NCBI GenBank assembly: GCA_934631055.1
Contig: CAKTXP010000098.1
Span: 1 to 8,633 of the forward strand
From: an uncultured Clostridia bacterium
GTDB lineage: Bacteria; Bacillota; Clostridia; Christensenellales; Aristaeellaceae
Length of the DNA stretch: 8,633 bases
Reading direction: 5' to 3'
The notes beneath the pieces were generated by a model. The model saw nothing but the letters and a program-made list of their open reading frames with translations. It ran no database searches and was not told the origin of the DNA. A program made the position numbers and the translations under genes. Of this stretch, positions 1-5,616 are shown one piece after another (position 1 is the stretch's first letter; each line of letters opens with the position of its first letter).

Positions 1-1007
1 GCCGCGCGCCCCATGCGGTTCATGACCGCCAGACCGATGCCCGACGTATCCACCGCTTCGCACAGCGCGACCGTGTCCCCGCGCTCATCCAGCTCGCGCA
101 AGGCGGCAAACAGACGCGCCGCCGCTTCCTGCGGACGCTTTTCGCTGCCCAGGCTGATGAACGTGCGCCCGCCGTAGTGATGCTCGTCCAAGCCGAGGAT
201 GGCGACGCGCTCGCCCTTCTCCGTCTGCTCGTCATACCGCTTGCAGATCGCCGCGACGACGTTTTCCGGCGCGCCGCTGAAAATAATTGCCTTTGCTTTC
301 GGCGCGTAATGCTTGTATTTCATGCCCGGCGACCGCGCTATATCGCCTTCCTTGAGCGGGCTCATGACATGCTCGTCCACGCGCACACGCCCCAGCACCC
401 GCTCGACCATCTCCGGCGTGATTCCGCCCGGACGCAGGATGACCGGCACCTCGCCCGTCGCGTCGATGACGCTGGATTCCACGCCGACCTGACACGGTCC
501 GCCGTCCAGAATCAGCGGAATGCGCCCATCCATATCCTCCAGCACATGCTGAGCGGTCGTGGGGCTGGGTCTGCCGCTGCGGTTCGCGCTCGGAGCGGCG
601 ATGGGTCTTCCCGCCGCTGCGATGAGCGCCCGCGCGTTTGCGTCGGACGGCAGACGGATGCCCACGGTATCCAAACCCGCACTGACGGCGTTGGGAATGC
701 AGTCCGCCTTAGGCAGGATGAGCGTCATCGGTCCGGGCCAGAAGGCGTCCATCAGCTTCCTTGCCGCGTCCGGAATGGCGCGCACGAGCGCCGGTATCTC
801 CTCCACGCAGGAAACATGCGTGATGAGCGGGTTATCCTGCGGGCGTCCCTTCGCTTCAAAGATTTTGTATACGGCGTCCGCGTCCAGCGCGTTTGCGCCC
901 AGACCGTAGACCGTTTCCGTCGGGAAGCCGACCAGCTCTCCCTCGCGGATGAGCCTGCCCCCCAGCGCAATGGATTCCTCGTTGACTGTAAGAAGCTGTG
1001 TTTTCAT
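1..1007 (-). CDS. sua5: L-threonylcarbamoyladenylate synthase (Sua5/YwlC), C-terminus cut by window edge
   Basis: This enzyme makes threonylcarbamoyl-AMP from threonine, bicarbonate and ATP, the first step of the t6A37 modification of ANN-decoding tRNAs in the cytoplasm. The frame is open for 335 codons from an ATG at 1007 to the left edge. The YrdC domain covers roughly residues 10-200, with PTETVYGLG (29-37), KGRPQDNPL (53-61) and SANRSGRPSPTTAQH (140-154). The linker SPGMKYKHYAP (226-236) leads into the C-terminal Sua5 domain. The reading ends with GLAVMNRMGRAA, which matches the last residues of YwlC-type proteins, so only a few codons are probably missing. The start is fixed by GAGG 8 nt upstream and by prfA ending only 4 bp earlier, which implies cotranscription and probably translational coupling. 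Two-domain length separates it from the short TsaC/YrdC form. Confidence 0.96.
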   Translation of the reverse strand, partial: MKTQLLTVNEESIALGGRLIREGELVGFPTETVYGLGANALDADAVYKIFEAKGRPQDNPLITHVSCVEEIPALVRAIPDAARKLMDAFWPGPMTLILPKADCIPNAVSAGLDTVGIRLPSDANARALIAAAGRPIAAPSANRSGRPSPTTAQHVLEDMDGRIPLILDGGPCQVGVESSVIDATGEVPVILRPGGITPEMVERVLGRVRVDEHVMSPLKEGDIARSPGMKYKHYAPKAKAIIFSGAPENVVAAICKRYDEQTEKGERVAILGLDEHHYGGRTFISLGSEKRPQEAAARLFAALRELDERGDTVALCEAVDTSGIGLAVMNRMGRA

Positions 1008-1011
1008 GGTC

Positions 1012-2091
1012 TTATCCTCTTTGTGCGTCGCTCTGCCCCAGCGCGCGGAGCTGCTCTTGCTGGTCGGCATAGATGAGCGGTTCAATGATATCGTCCATAT
1101 CACCGTCAACAAACGCGTCGATGGTGTAGATGGTCTTGCCGATGCGGTGATCGGTGACGCGCCCTTCGTTGAAATTATAGGTGCGGATGCGCTCACTCCG
1201 GTCTCCCGTGCCGACCTGCGCGCGGCGCTCGCCGGCATAAGCCGCGTCCTTCTCTTCCTGAAGCTTTTCGTACAATCGCGACCGCAGGACGCGCATGGCC
1301 TTCTCTTTGTTCTTGAGCTGGCTCTTCTCGTCCTGACAGGTCACGACGATGCCGGACGGGATATGCGTAATGCGGACGGCGCTGTCCGTCTTGTTAATAT
1401 ACTGTCCGCCATGACCGGACGCACGGTAGACGTCGATGCGCAGGTCGTCCGGATCGATCTTGACGTCCACATCCTCCGCTTCGGGCAGGACGGCTACCGT
1501 CGCCGTCGAGGTCTGGCGCTTGCCGTTGCTCTCCGTCACCGGAATGCGCTGCACGCGATGCACGCCGCTCTCATATTTCAGCCGGCTGAACGCGCCCTCT
1601 CCCGATATGGCGAAAACGGCTTCCTTCACGCCGCCCAGCTCGGTCATATTCGCTTCAAGCATCTCGGTCTTATAGCCATGCCGCTCGGCATAGCGCATAT
1701 ACATCCGCATGAGCATCGCGCCGAAGAGCGCCGCTTCCTCGCCGCCCGCGCCGCCGCGTATCTCCATGACGACGTTACGTCCCTCGTTAGGGTCTTTGGG
1801 CAGAAGAAGGAGCTGAATCTCTCGCTCAGTCTGTTCAAGCCGACGCTCGACCTCAGCCAGTTCCTCGCGCGCCATCTGCTCCATATCCGGATCGTCAAGG
1901 AGCGTCTGCGCCTGCTTCTTTTCCTCTTCCAGCGCGGCATAGCGCGTCACCGCCTGATCCAGCGGCTCAAGCTGGCTGTGTTCCCGCATGAGCGCGCGCC
2001 ATTTTTCCTGATCCTGCGCGACAGTCGGGTCGGAAAGCAGCATGCCCAGCTCTTCCATGCGCGGATGCACCCAATCCAGTTTTTTCAGCAT
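1012..2091 (-). CDS. prfA: Peptide chain release factor 1 (RF1)
   Basis: RF1 reads UAA and UAG in the ribosomal A site and triggers peptide release. The 359-residue length is typical. The N-terminal helical domain (about 1-100) is followed by GGAGGEEA (113-120), the codon-reading loop with PVT (184-186, the PxT motif of RF1) and the catalytic GGQ (228-230) within SGHGGQYINKTDSAVRITH. GDRSERIRTYNF (296-307) is the usual C-terminal signature. Numbering matches Thermus RF1, and Gln181, Thr186 and Thr194, which contact the stop codon, are present. The segment after PVT reads GKRQTSTATVAV where Bacillus, E. coli and Thermus have GRIHTS, so residues 192-193 are Arg-Gln instead of Ile-His. The ATG at 2091 has AAGGA 8 nt upstream, touching a repeat hairpin. 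The stop is TAA. Its partner methyltransferase gene prmC lies upstream. Confidence 0.97.
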   Translation of the reverse strand: MLKKLDWVHPRMEELGMLLSDPTVAQDQEKWRALMREHSQLEPLDQAVTRYAALEEEKKQAQTLLDDPDMEQMAREELAEVERRLEQTEREIQLLLLPKDPNEGRNVVMEIRGGAGGEEAALFGAMLMRMYMRYAERHGYKTEMLEANMTELGGVKEAVFAISGEGAFSRLKYESGVHRVQRIPVTESNGKRQTSTATVAVLPEAEDVDVKIDPDDLRIDVYRASGHGGQYINKTDSAVRITHIPSGIVVTCQDEKSQLKNKEKAMRVLRSRLYEKLQEEKDAAYAGERRAQVGTGDRSERIRTYNFNEGRVTDHRIGKTIYTIDAFVDGDMDDIIEPLIYADQQEQLRALGQSDAQRG

Positions 2092-2102
2092 AGCCTCTTT
2101 CC

Positions 2103-2346
2103 TTGGGGCTCTGCCCCAAACCCCGTTGCTTAAAAGTTACACAAGGAACTACGTTGGGCTGCCGCCCAAACCTGCCTGAGGGATATTATCCCTCAGACTC
2201 CCTTCCTCGCTTCGCGGCGGTTTTAATACTCTTGACCAAACGACGCGCATGCGCGTCGTATATGTAAGCATATTTACACCGCCGCGAAGCGAAACGGGAA
2301 GTCCAGAAACCTCAGGTTTCTGGTGGGGTTTGGGGCAAAGCCCCAA
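2103..2346. repeat. Intergenic hairpin repeat, copy A
   Basis: This copy fills the whole prmC-prfA gap and runs into the 3' end of prmC. From left to right it holds: a tip hairpin 2103-2119 (TTGGGGC/GCCCCAA, loop TCT); a second tip 2154-2169 (TTGGGC/GCCCAA); a 21-nt hairpin 2176-2196 (arms CTGAGGGATA and TATCCCTCAG); the arm CGCTTCGCGGCGG (2208-2220); the perfect palindrome 2240-2259; the matching arm CCGCCGCGAAGCGAA (2279-2293); a 21-nt hairpin 2303-2323 (arms CCAGAAACCT and AGGTTTCTGG); and a tip 2330-2346 (TTGGGGC/GCCCCAA, loop AAA). The arms can pair at long range. The extra left tip and about 33 nt of unrelated sequence (2121-2153) suggest a compound or partly duplicated copy. All coordinates come from direct reading. 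The biological role is unknown. Confidence 0.85.
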
Positions 2347-3181
2347 GCGCTCCCCTTTCATACCTCGCTCCAACCGCCCGCCAGTTGCCGCCGTAATCGC
2401 GCTCGGCAAACGGCTCGCCGATGTTCTCCCGTAGAAGCCCGCATACGGCGTCCTTTTGCAGCCAGCCGATCTCAAAGATGAGCCATCCGCCGTCGTTCAG
2501 GTGTTCGGGCGCTTCCCTGGCGATCCTCCGGTAGAAGTCCAGCCCATCTTCGCCGCCGAACAACGCCAGATGCGGCTCAAGCAGCACCTCGGGCATCAGA
2601 TCCTTCATCTCCTCACCGGAGATATACGGCGGGTTCGATACAATCATATCATACTTTTCGCCCTTTAGCGCAGAAAAGCAGTCACTTTTTACAAATTCTA
2701 TGTCCGCAGAAAGCCGCTCGGCGTTTCCCTTCGCGATGGCAAGCGCCACGTCGCTGATATCCGCCGCCGTCACCCGCGTATCTTTGCCCAGTTTCGCCAG
2801 ACTGATTGCCAAAGCGCCGCTTCCCGTGCCGATATCCAGCACGCGCGCGCCGGGGCTGAGCCGCGCAAGTGCCTGCTCACAGACGATCTCCGTATCCGCG
2901 CGCGGAATGAGTACGCCCGGCTCAACATGGAAGGTCAGCCCCATGAACTCTGTTTCGCCCAGAATGTACTGAAGCGGCTCTCGCTTCTCCCGTCGGGCAA
3001 GCAGCGTTTCAAACGCGCGCCGCTTTTCTTCCGAAAGTTCACGATGCCCATTTATACGCATAGCCAGCGTATCTTCTTTCAATACGCTGGCAAGCAAAAG
3101 ACTGGTATCAACATCGGCATCGGGAACGCCCGCCGTTTGCAGGCGAGCCGTCCCCGCGCGCAGGGCTTCGCGTATCGTCAC
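2312..3181 (-). CDS. prmC: Peptide chain release factor N5-glutamine methyltransferase
   Basis: PrmC methylates the glutamine of the GGQ motif in RF1 and RF2 using SAM, which raises release efficiency. The 289-residue protein has an N-terminal helical domain with ETEFMG (76-81), SAM motif I LDIGTGSG (115-122), an acidic residue after strand 2 (D141) and the catalytic NPPY (183-186) in VSNPPYISGEEM. E. coli PrmC has 277 residues, so this one is slightly long. The excess is explained by its end: the last 11 codons and the TGA stop lie inside repeat copy A, with the stop within a 21-nt hairpin. The start is GTG. GTGA overlaps the TGA stop of the DUF1385 gene by 4 bp, so it is probably translated by coupling. 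The target gene prfA follows in the same direction. Confidence 0.96.
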   Translation of the reverse strand: MTIREALRAGTARLQTAGVPDADVDTSLLLASVLKEDTLAMRINGHRELSEEKRRAFETLLARREKREPLQYILGETEFMGLTFHVEPGVLIPRADTEIVCEQALARLSPGARVLDIGTGSGALAISLAKLGKDTRVTAADISDVALAIAKGNAERLSADIEFVKSDCFSALKGEKYDMIVSNPPYISGEEMKDLMPEVLLEPHLALFGGEDGLDFYRRIAREAPEHLNDGGWLIFEIGWLQKDAVCGLLRENIGEPFAERDYGGNWRAVGARYERGALGALPQTPPET

Positions 3182-4230
3182 GCGGAAGCACCGTCCTTTT
3201 CTTCTTCGTCGGAAGCTTCGTCTTCCTTCGCATTATAGGCATAAACGCCCGGGTCAAGCTCCTGCTTGTACTTGTTCGGGCCCGCTTTCGCCGCCTTCAT
3301 CGACGCGATGGCGACTTCGAGCATCGAATCATCCGGTTCGCGGGTCGTCAGATACTGGAGCATCATGCCGGGCCAGCGGAGGATGCGCACGATCAGGCTG
3401 TCGCCCGCATGTGCCAAGCCCTTAAGCACCTCATAGGAAACACCCGTCACCACCGGAATGGTCAGCACGCTGCGCAGGATGCGCCCCAGGAAAGTCAGCT
3501 TCTCAATGCCGAACAGCACAAAGAGCAGCTGATCGGCAACTGCGCCGATGAGGATGGAGATGAACATGACCAGGAACAGGAACGCCGTTCCGCAGCGCGG
3601 ATGCAGGCGGGAGAACTTGCGCGCGTTTTCCGGAGTCAGCGGGAGACCCGCTTCGTTGCAGTAAACGGTCTTGTGTTCCGCGCCGTGATACATGAATACG
3701 CGCTTGATATCCGGTACAAAGGATATCGCGAACATATAGCCGACCAGGATCGCAATGCGCGTCAAGCCCGCGGACAGATTGATAAGCAGGCGGCTGTCCG
3801 TTACCTTGCCAATAAGCGTCGCCATGCCGGAGGGCAGCGCGACAAACAGGAACATGCTCATGATGACCGCCAGCACCATCGCAACCGCCATGACGACCTT
3901 GTCGATGCTCGCGCCGAGCTTATCCGCCAGCCACTTTTCAAACTTGCTCGGCTCTTCATCCATCACGCCGAGCATCTGCGTGCTTTTGTCAAGCGTTTCC
4001 ATGCCCATTTTCAGCATCACGACCATGTTCACGCAGCCGCGGATTAGCGGCAGACCCATCCACTTGTGCTTCTTGGAAAGCGGTTCGCGATGGCTGCATG
4101 TGACCATGATCTTGCCGTTAGGTCTGCGCACCGCAATGGCGATGGATTCATCCGATGGGCTCTGCATCATGACGCCCTCCATGACCGCCTGTCCGCCGAT
4201 ATCCTTATACTGTATCTTTTCGCTGCTCAT
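3178..4230 (-). CDS. DUF1385 membrane protein (YqhQ-like)
   Basis: This is a 350-residue integral membrane protein of the DUF1385 family, whose biochemical function I do not know. Family marks are GGQAVMEGVMM (12-22) near the N-terminus, YHGAEHKTVYCNE (181-193) with paired histidines, and HPRCGTAF (210-217). These suggest a metal site or an enzymatic role, which is inference. Hydrophobic segments lie at about 112-140, 148-172, 214-240 and 252-265. The C-terminal tail (about 334-350) is highly acidic and probably cytoplasmic. The ATG start at 4230 has AAAGGAG 10 nt upstream. The TGA stop overlaps the prmC start by 4 bp. The DUF1385-prmC-prfA order is common in Clostridia and suggests a shared transcript rather than a shared pathway. 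Repeat copy B separates it from the upstream membrane protein gene. Confidence 0.93.
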   Translation of the reverse strand: MSSEKIQYKDIGGQAVMEGVMMQSPSDESIAIAVRRPNGKIMVTCSHREPLSKKHKWMGLPLIRGCVNMVVMLKMGMETLDKSTQMLGVMDEEPSKFEKWLADKLGASIDKVVMAVAMVLAVIMSMFLFVALPSGMATLIGKVTDSRLLINLSAGLTRIAILVGYMFAISFVPDIKRVFMYHGAEHKTVYCNEAGLPLTPENARKFSRLHPRCGTAFLFLVMFISILIGAVADQLLFVLFGIEKLTFLGRILRSVLTIPVVTGVSYEVLKGLAHAGDSLIVRILRWPGMMLQYLTTREPDDSMLEVAIASMKAAKAGPNKYKQELDPGVYAYNAKEDEASDEEEKDGASA

Positions 4231-4256
4231 TTTGTTTTCTCTCCTTTAAGAACGCC

Positions 4257-4371
4257 TGGGGCGCCGCCCCAAACCCTGCCAAGAACCTGAGGTTCTTGGA
4301 TTTTCCACTTTATGGATAATAAACCGATTAAATCCGCCGCGAAACGAAGATGGGGTTGGGCGGCAGCCCAA
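4257..4371. repeat. Intergenic hairpin repeat, copy B (deleted, inverted form)
   Basis: This copy lies between the 146-residue membrane protein gene and the DUF1385 gene. It has a tip hairpin 4257-4271 (TGGGGC/GCCCCA, loop GCC), a 21-nt hairpin 4279-4299 (arms CCAAGAACCT and AGGTTCTTGG), an AT-rich middle (4300-4332), the arm CCGCCGCGAAACGAAGATGGGG (4334-4355, given here as a module and not paired) and a right tip 4356-4371 (TTGGGC/GCCCAA, loop GGCA). Its left half is close to the reverse complement of the right half of copy D, so it sits in the opposite orientation. It lacks the central 20-nt palindrome and one 21-nt hairpin. Its left tip is only 8 bp from the ribosome binding site of the DUF1385 gene. 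Confidence 0.8.
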
Positions 4372-4381
4372 CGCAGCCCCT

Positions 4382-4822
4382 TCAATCGTCCAGCTCATCG
4401 CTCTGCTGCTTCTGGCGGCGCTTGACGTATGCCATCAGCGCCGATAAAAGCGCAAAGCACAGAAAAAACGCCGCCGCGCCAAAGAGCGCCGCTTTCGCTA
4501 AACTCGCATGCAGTCCAAATGTCACCGCCGTTACGCCCAACGCGCACAGCGCCGCATAGACCGCGTTGCCCCGCGTGCTTGGGCGCGCATCCGCGTCCCA
4601 TATGCCCTGCCGCGCGTAAGCGATAATCATGCCGATGCTGACCACCGCGATGACGATTGCCTCGCCTGCGACCTGCGCAAAGCCCGCGCCAAAGAGCATC
4701 TGGATGACGACCGCCGCGCACAGCAGCGTGTACATACCCCACAGACTGCGATGTTCAATGCGGTACATCTCCTGCATCTCGCGCTCGTCCAGCACGTTCT
4801 TCGTTTTCAGGTAGAGTTTCAT
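4382..4822 (-). CDS. Four-helix membrane protein paired with an XRE regulator (DUF6773-like)
   Basis: This is a 146-residue protein with a charged N-terminus containing DEREMQEMYRIEHRSLWGMY (12-31), followed by four likely membrane segments at about 27-48, 51-70, 86-106 and 110-132. A basic and then acidic tail (KRRQKQQSDELDD) follows. The layout resembles small Firmicute membrane proteins such as DUF6773 that are encoded directly after an XRE repressor. I give the family name from memory and only tentatively. The ATG overlaps the TGA stop of the regulator gene (ATGA), so the two are cotranscribed and probably coupled. The promoter is the one upstream of the regulator. Function is unknown. 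Pairing with an XRE protein suggests the repressor controls this membrane protein, which is inference. The TGA stop sits just beyond repeat copy B. Confidence 0.88.
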   Translation of the reverse strand: MKLYLKTKNVLDEREMQEMYRIEHRSLWGMYTLLCAAVVIQMLFGAGFAQVAGEAIVIAVVSIGMIIAYARQGIWDADARPSTRGNAVYAALCALGVTAVTFGLHASLAKAALFGAAAFFLCFALLSALMAYVKRRQKQQSDELDD

Positions 4823-5025
4823 GGCTCACCCTCCTCATCCCAGAACAGGTCGTTCAGCGTCTTGCCCAGTTCCCGGCAGATCGCCACGCACAGCGCCAGC
4901 GAGGGATTGAACCGCCCCGCTTCGATCATGCCGATGGTCTGTCTGGTCACGCCGACGCGCGCCGCCAGTTCCTCCTGAGAAAGGTCGCGCCCCACGCGCG
5001 CCGCTTTCATCCGAAGATTTTTCAA
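4819..5025 (-). CDS. Small XRE-family HTH transcriptional regulator
   Basis: This is a 68-residue DNA-binding protein consisting almost only of a Cro/C1-type helix-turn-helix. The sequence SQEELAARVGVTRQTIGMIE (16-35) covers helices 2 and 3. FNPSLALCVAICRELGKTLN (39-58) and a final LFWDEE are typical of the short Firmicute XRE proteins that sit beside a membrane protein gene. The start is TTG at 5025. It preserves the family N-terminus KNLRMKAAR and has AAGGAGG 11 nt upstream (5037-5043). The ATG five codons later would cut this off and has a poorly placed ribosome binding site. The gene has its own promoter at 5093-5121 and overlaps the membrane protein gene by 4 bp. Autorepression is likely from the family but is not shown here. 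Confidence 0.93.
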   Translation of the reverse strand: MKNLRMKAARVGRDLSQEELAARVGVTRQTIGMIEAGRFNPSLALCVAICRELGKTLNDLFWDEEGEP

Positions 5026-5092
5026 GCCTCCCGCCGCCTCCTTTTCCTCTGGGGCTCAGCCTGATCTTTCTCTTCTTTCCTTTTACAGGCTC

Positions 5093-5121
5093 ATTATACC
5101 GCTCACCCGTCAAATCGTCAA
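5093..5121 (-). promoter_or_regulatory. Sigma-A-type promoter for the XRE/membrane-protein pair, with a direct repeat at -35
   Basis: Read on the minus strand, TTGACG (5116-5121) is followed by a 17-nt spacer and TATAAT (5093-5098), close to the vegetative consensus. Transcription would start near 5086, leaving a leader of about 61 nt that carries AAGGAGG. A second TTGACG (5108-5113) follows the first after 2 nt, giving a direct repeat with an 8-bp period that overlaps the -35 region. It could be an operator for the small XRE protein. That role is inference. Confidence 0.8.
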
Positions 5122-5182
5122 CTATATTTTACATTTTATCCGGAATATCGGTCTGCAGTAGGAAAAACGGGCGGGGAGACGA

Positions 5183-5259
5183 TTGGGGCTCTGCCCCAAA
5201 CCCCGGCAGGGAACATTGTTCCCTGCACCCTTTCTTCTTTATCGCTTCGCGATAAAGAA
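5183..5259. repeat. Intergenic hairpin repeat, copy C (left half only)
   Basis: This half copy lies between the rpmE terminator and the XRE promoter. It has a tip hairpin 5183-5199 (TTGGGGC/GCCCCAA, loop TCT) and a 21-nt hairpin 5206-5226 (arms GCAGGGAACA and TGTTCCCTGC). A third hairpin follows at 5235-5259 (arms TTCTTTATCGC and GCGATAAAGAA, loop TTC). The first 54 nt match the left half of copy D except for the 3-nt tip loop. In D the long-range arm pairs with a distant partner. Here a local 11-bp hairpin replaces it and keeps the GCTTCGCG core. The region 5122-5182 shows nothing else I recognise. Confidence 0.82.
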
Positions 5260-5302
5260 ACTCAAATCGATGCTGCACATAACGCAGAGATGGTTTAGCG
5301 TT

Positions 5303-5338
5303 TCCAAAAAAGAAAAGGAGACAGCTTTCGCTGTCTCC
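5303..5338 (-). terminator. Intrinsic terminator after rpmE
   Basis: On the minus strand a 9-bp stem (GGAGACAGC / GCTGTCTCC) closes a GAAA tetraloop and is followed by TTTTCTTTTTT. The stem begins 12 bp after the rpmE stop codon. It should end the rho-rpmE transcript and separate it from the XRE pair, which has its own promoter. Confidence 0.93.
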
Positions 5339-5350
5339 GAGTAGGTAAGA

Positions 5351-5548
5351 TTAGATGCCGTAACGCTTCTTGAAACGATCAACACGACCGCCCGCGTCAA
5401 CGAGCTTCTGCTTGCCGGTGAAGAACGGGTGGCACTTGGAGCAGATTTCAACGCGCAGCTCCGGCTTGGTGGAACCCGTTACGAAGGTGTTACCGCAAAC
5501 GCAGGTCACGGTCGCCTTCTGGTACTTCGGATGGATGCCTTCCTTCAT
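5351..5548 (-). CDS. rpmE: 50S ribosomal protein L31, zinc-binding type
   Basis: L31 is a 65-residue protein of the large ribosomal subunit that sits at the central protuberance and bridges to the small subunit. The sequence begins MKEGIHPKYQ and has Cys16, Cys18 (CVC), Cys36 and Cys39 (CSKC), the four ligands of the zinc-binding (C+) form, and ends with GRVDRFKKRYGI. Length and motifs are normal. A longer reading of the same frame reaches up to 5977 but runs through rho in another frame and is not real. The ATG at 5548 has AGAGGTG 6 nt upstream. It lies 61 bp after rho, with a possible promoter of its own in that gap, and is followed by a strong intrinsic terminator. In zinc-responsive bacteria this form is replaced by a Cys-free paralogue under zinc shortage. 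No Zur site is evident here. Confidence 0.97.
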   Translation of the reverse strand: MKEGIHPKYQKATVTCVCGNTFVTGSTKPELRVEICSKCHPFFTGKQKLVDAGGRVDRFKKRYGI

Positions 5549-5570
5549 GATTTTCACCTCTTTCGCCGCG

Positions 5571-5598
5571 ATACTATCATATGAAAGGCGAAAATCAA
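5571..5598 (-). promoter_or_regulatory. Possible promoter for rpmE
   Basis: On the minus strand TTGATT (5593-5598) and TAGTAT (5571-5576) are 16 nt apart. A transcript would start near 5564, leaving a leader of about 16 nt that includes the AGAGGTG ribosome binding site. The -35 box lies in the loop of the hairpin at 5578-5616. rpmE could also be read from the rho transcript. Confidence 0.5.
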
Positions 5599-5616
5599 TC
5601 AGCGCCTTCTCATATG
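5578..5616 (-). other. Long hairpin spanning the rho stop codon
   Basis: The arms CATATGAAAGGCG (5578-5590) and CGCCTTCTCATATG (5603-5616) pair over 13 bp with one bulged base around a 12-nt loop. The rho TGA stop (5610-5612) is inside one arm. No U-run follows on the minus strand, so it is not a standard intrinsic terminator. It may act as an mRNA processing or 3'-end stability element between rho and rpmE, which is inference. Confidence 0.65.

Noticed and set aside
1402..1416. GHGGQ in RF1 as a catalytic change.
   Set aside because: The essential GGQ is intact, and as I recall His before it occurs in other clostridial RF1s.
949..2133. A 394-codon open frame on the plus strand opposite prfA.
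   Set aside because: It is antisense to a clear RF1 gene, its product has no recognisable motif, and GC-rich codon bias opens such opposite frames. The same holds for plus-strand frames at 177-1076, 3409-4047, 6204-7139 and 7622-8290.
5235..5259. The hairpin in copy C as a terminator.
   Set aside because: No clean U-run follows on either strand, and a much better terminator lies 44 bp away at 5303-5338.
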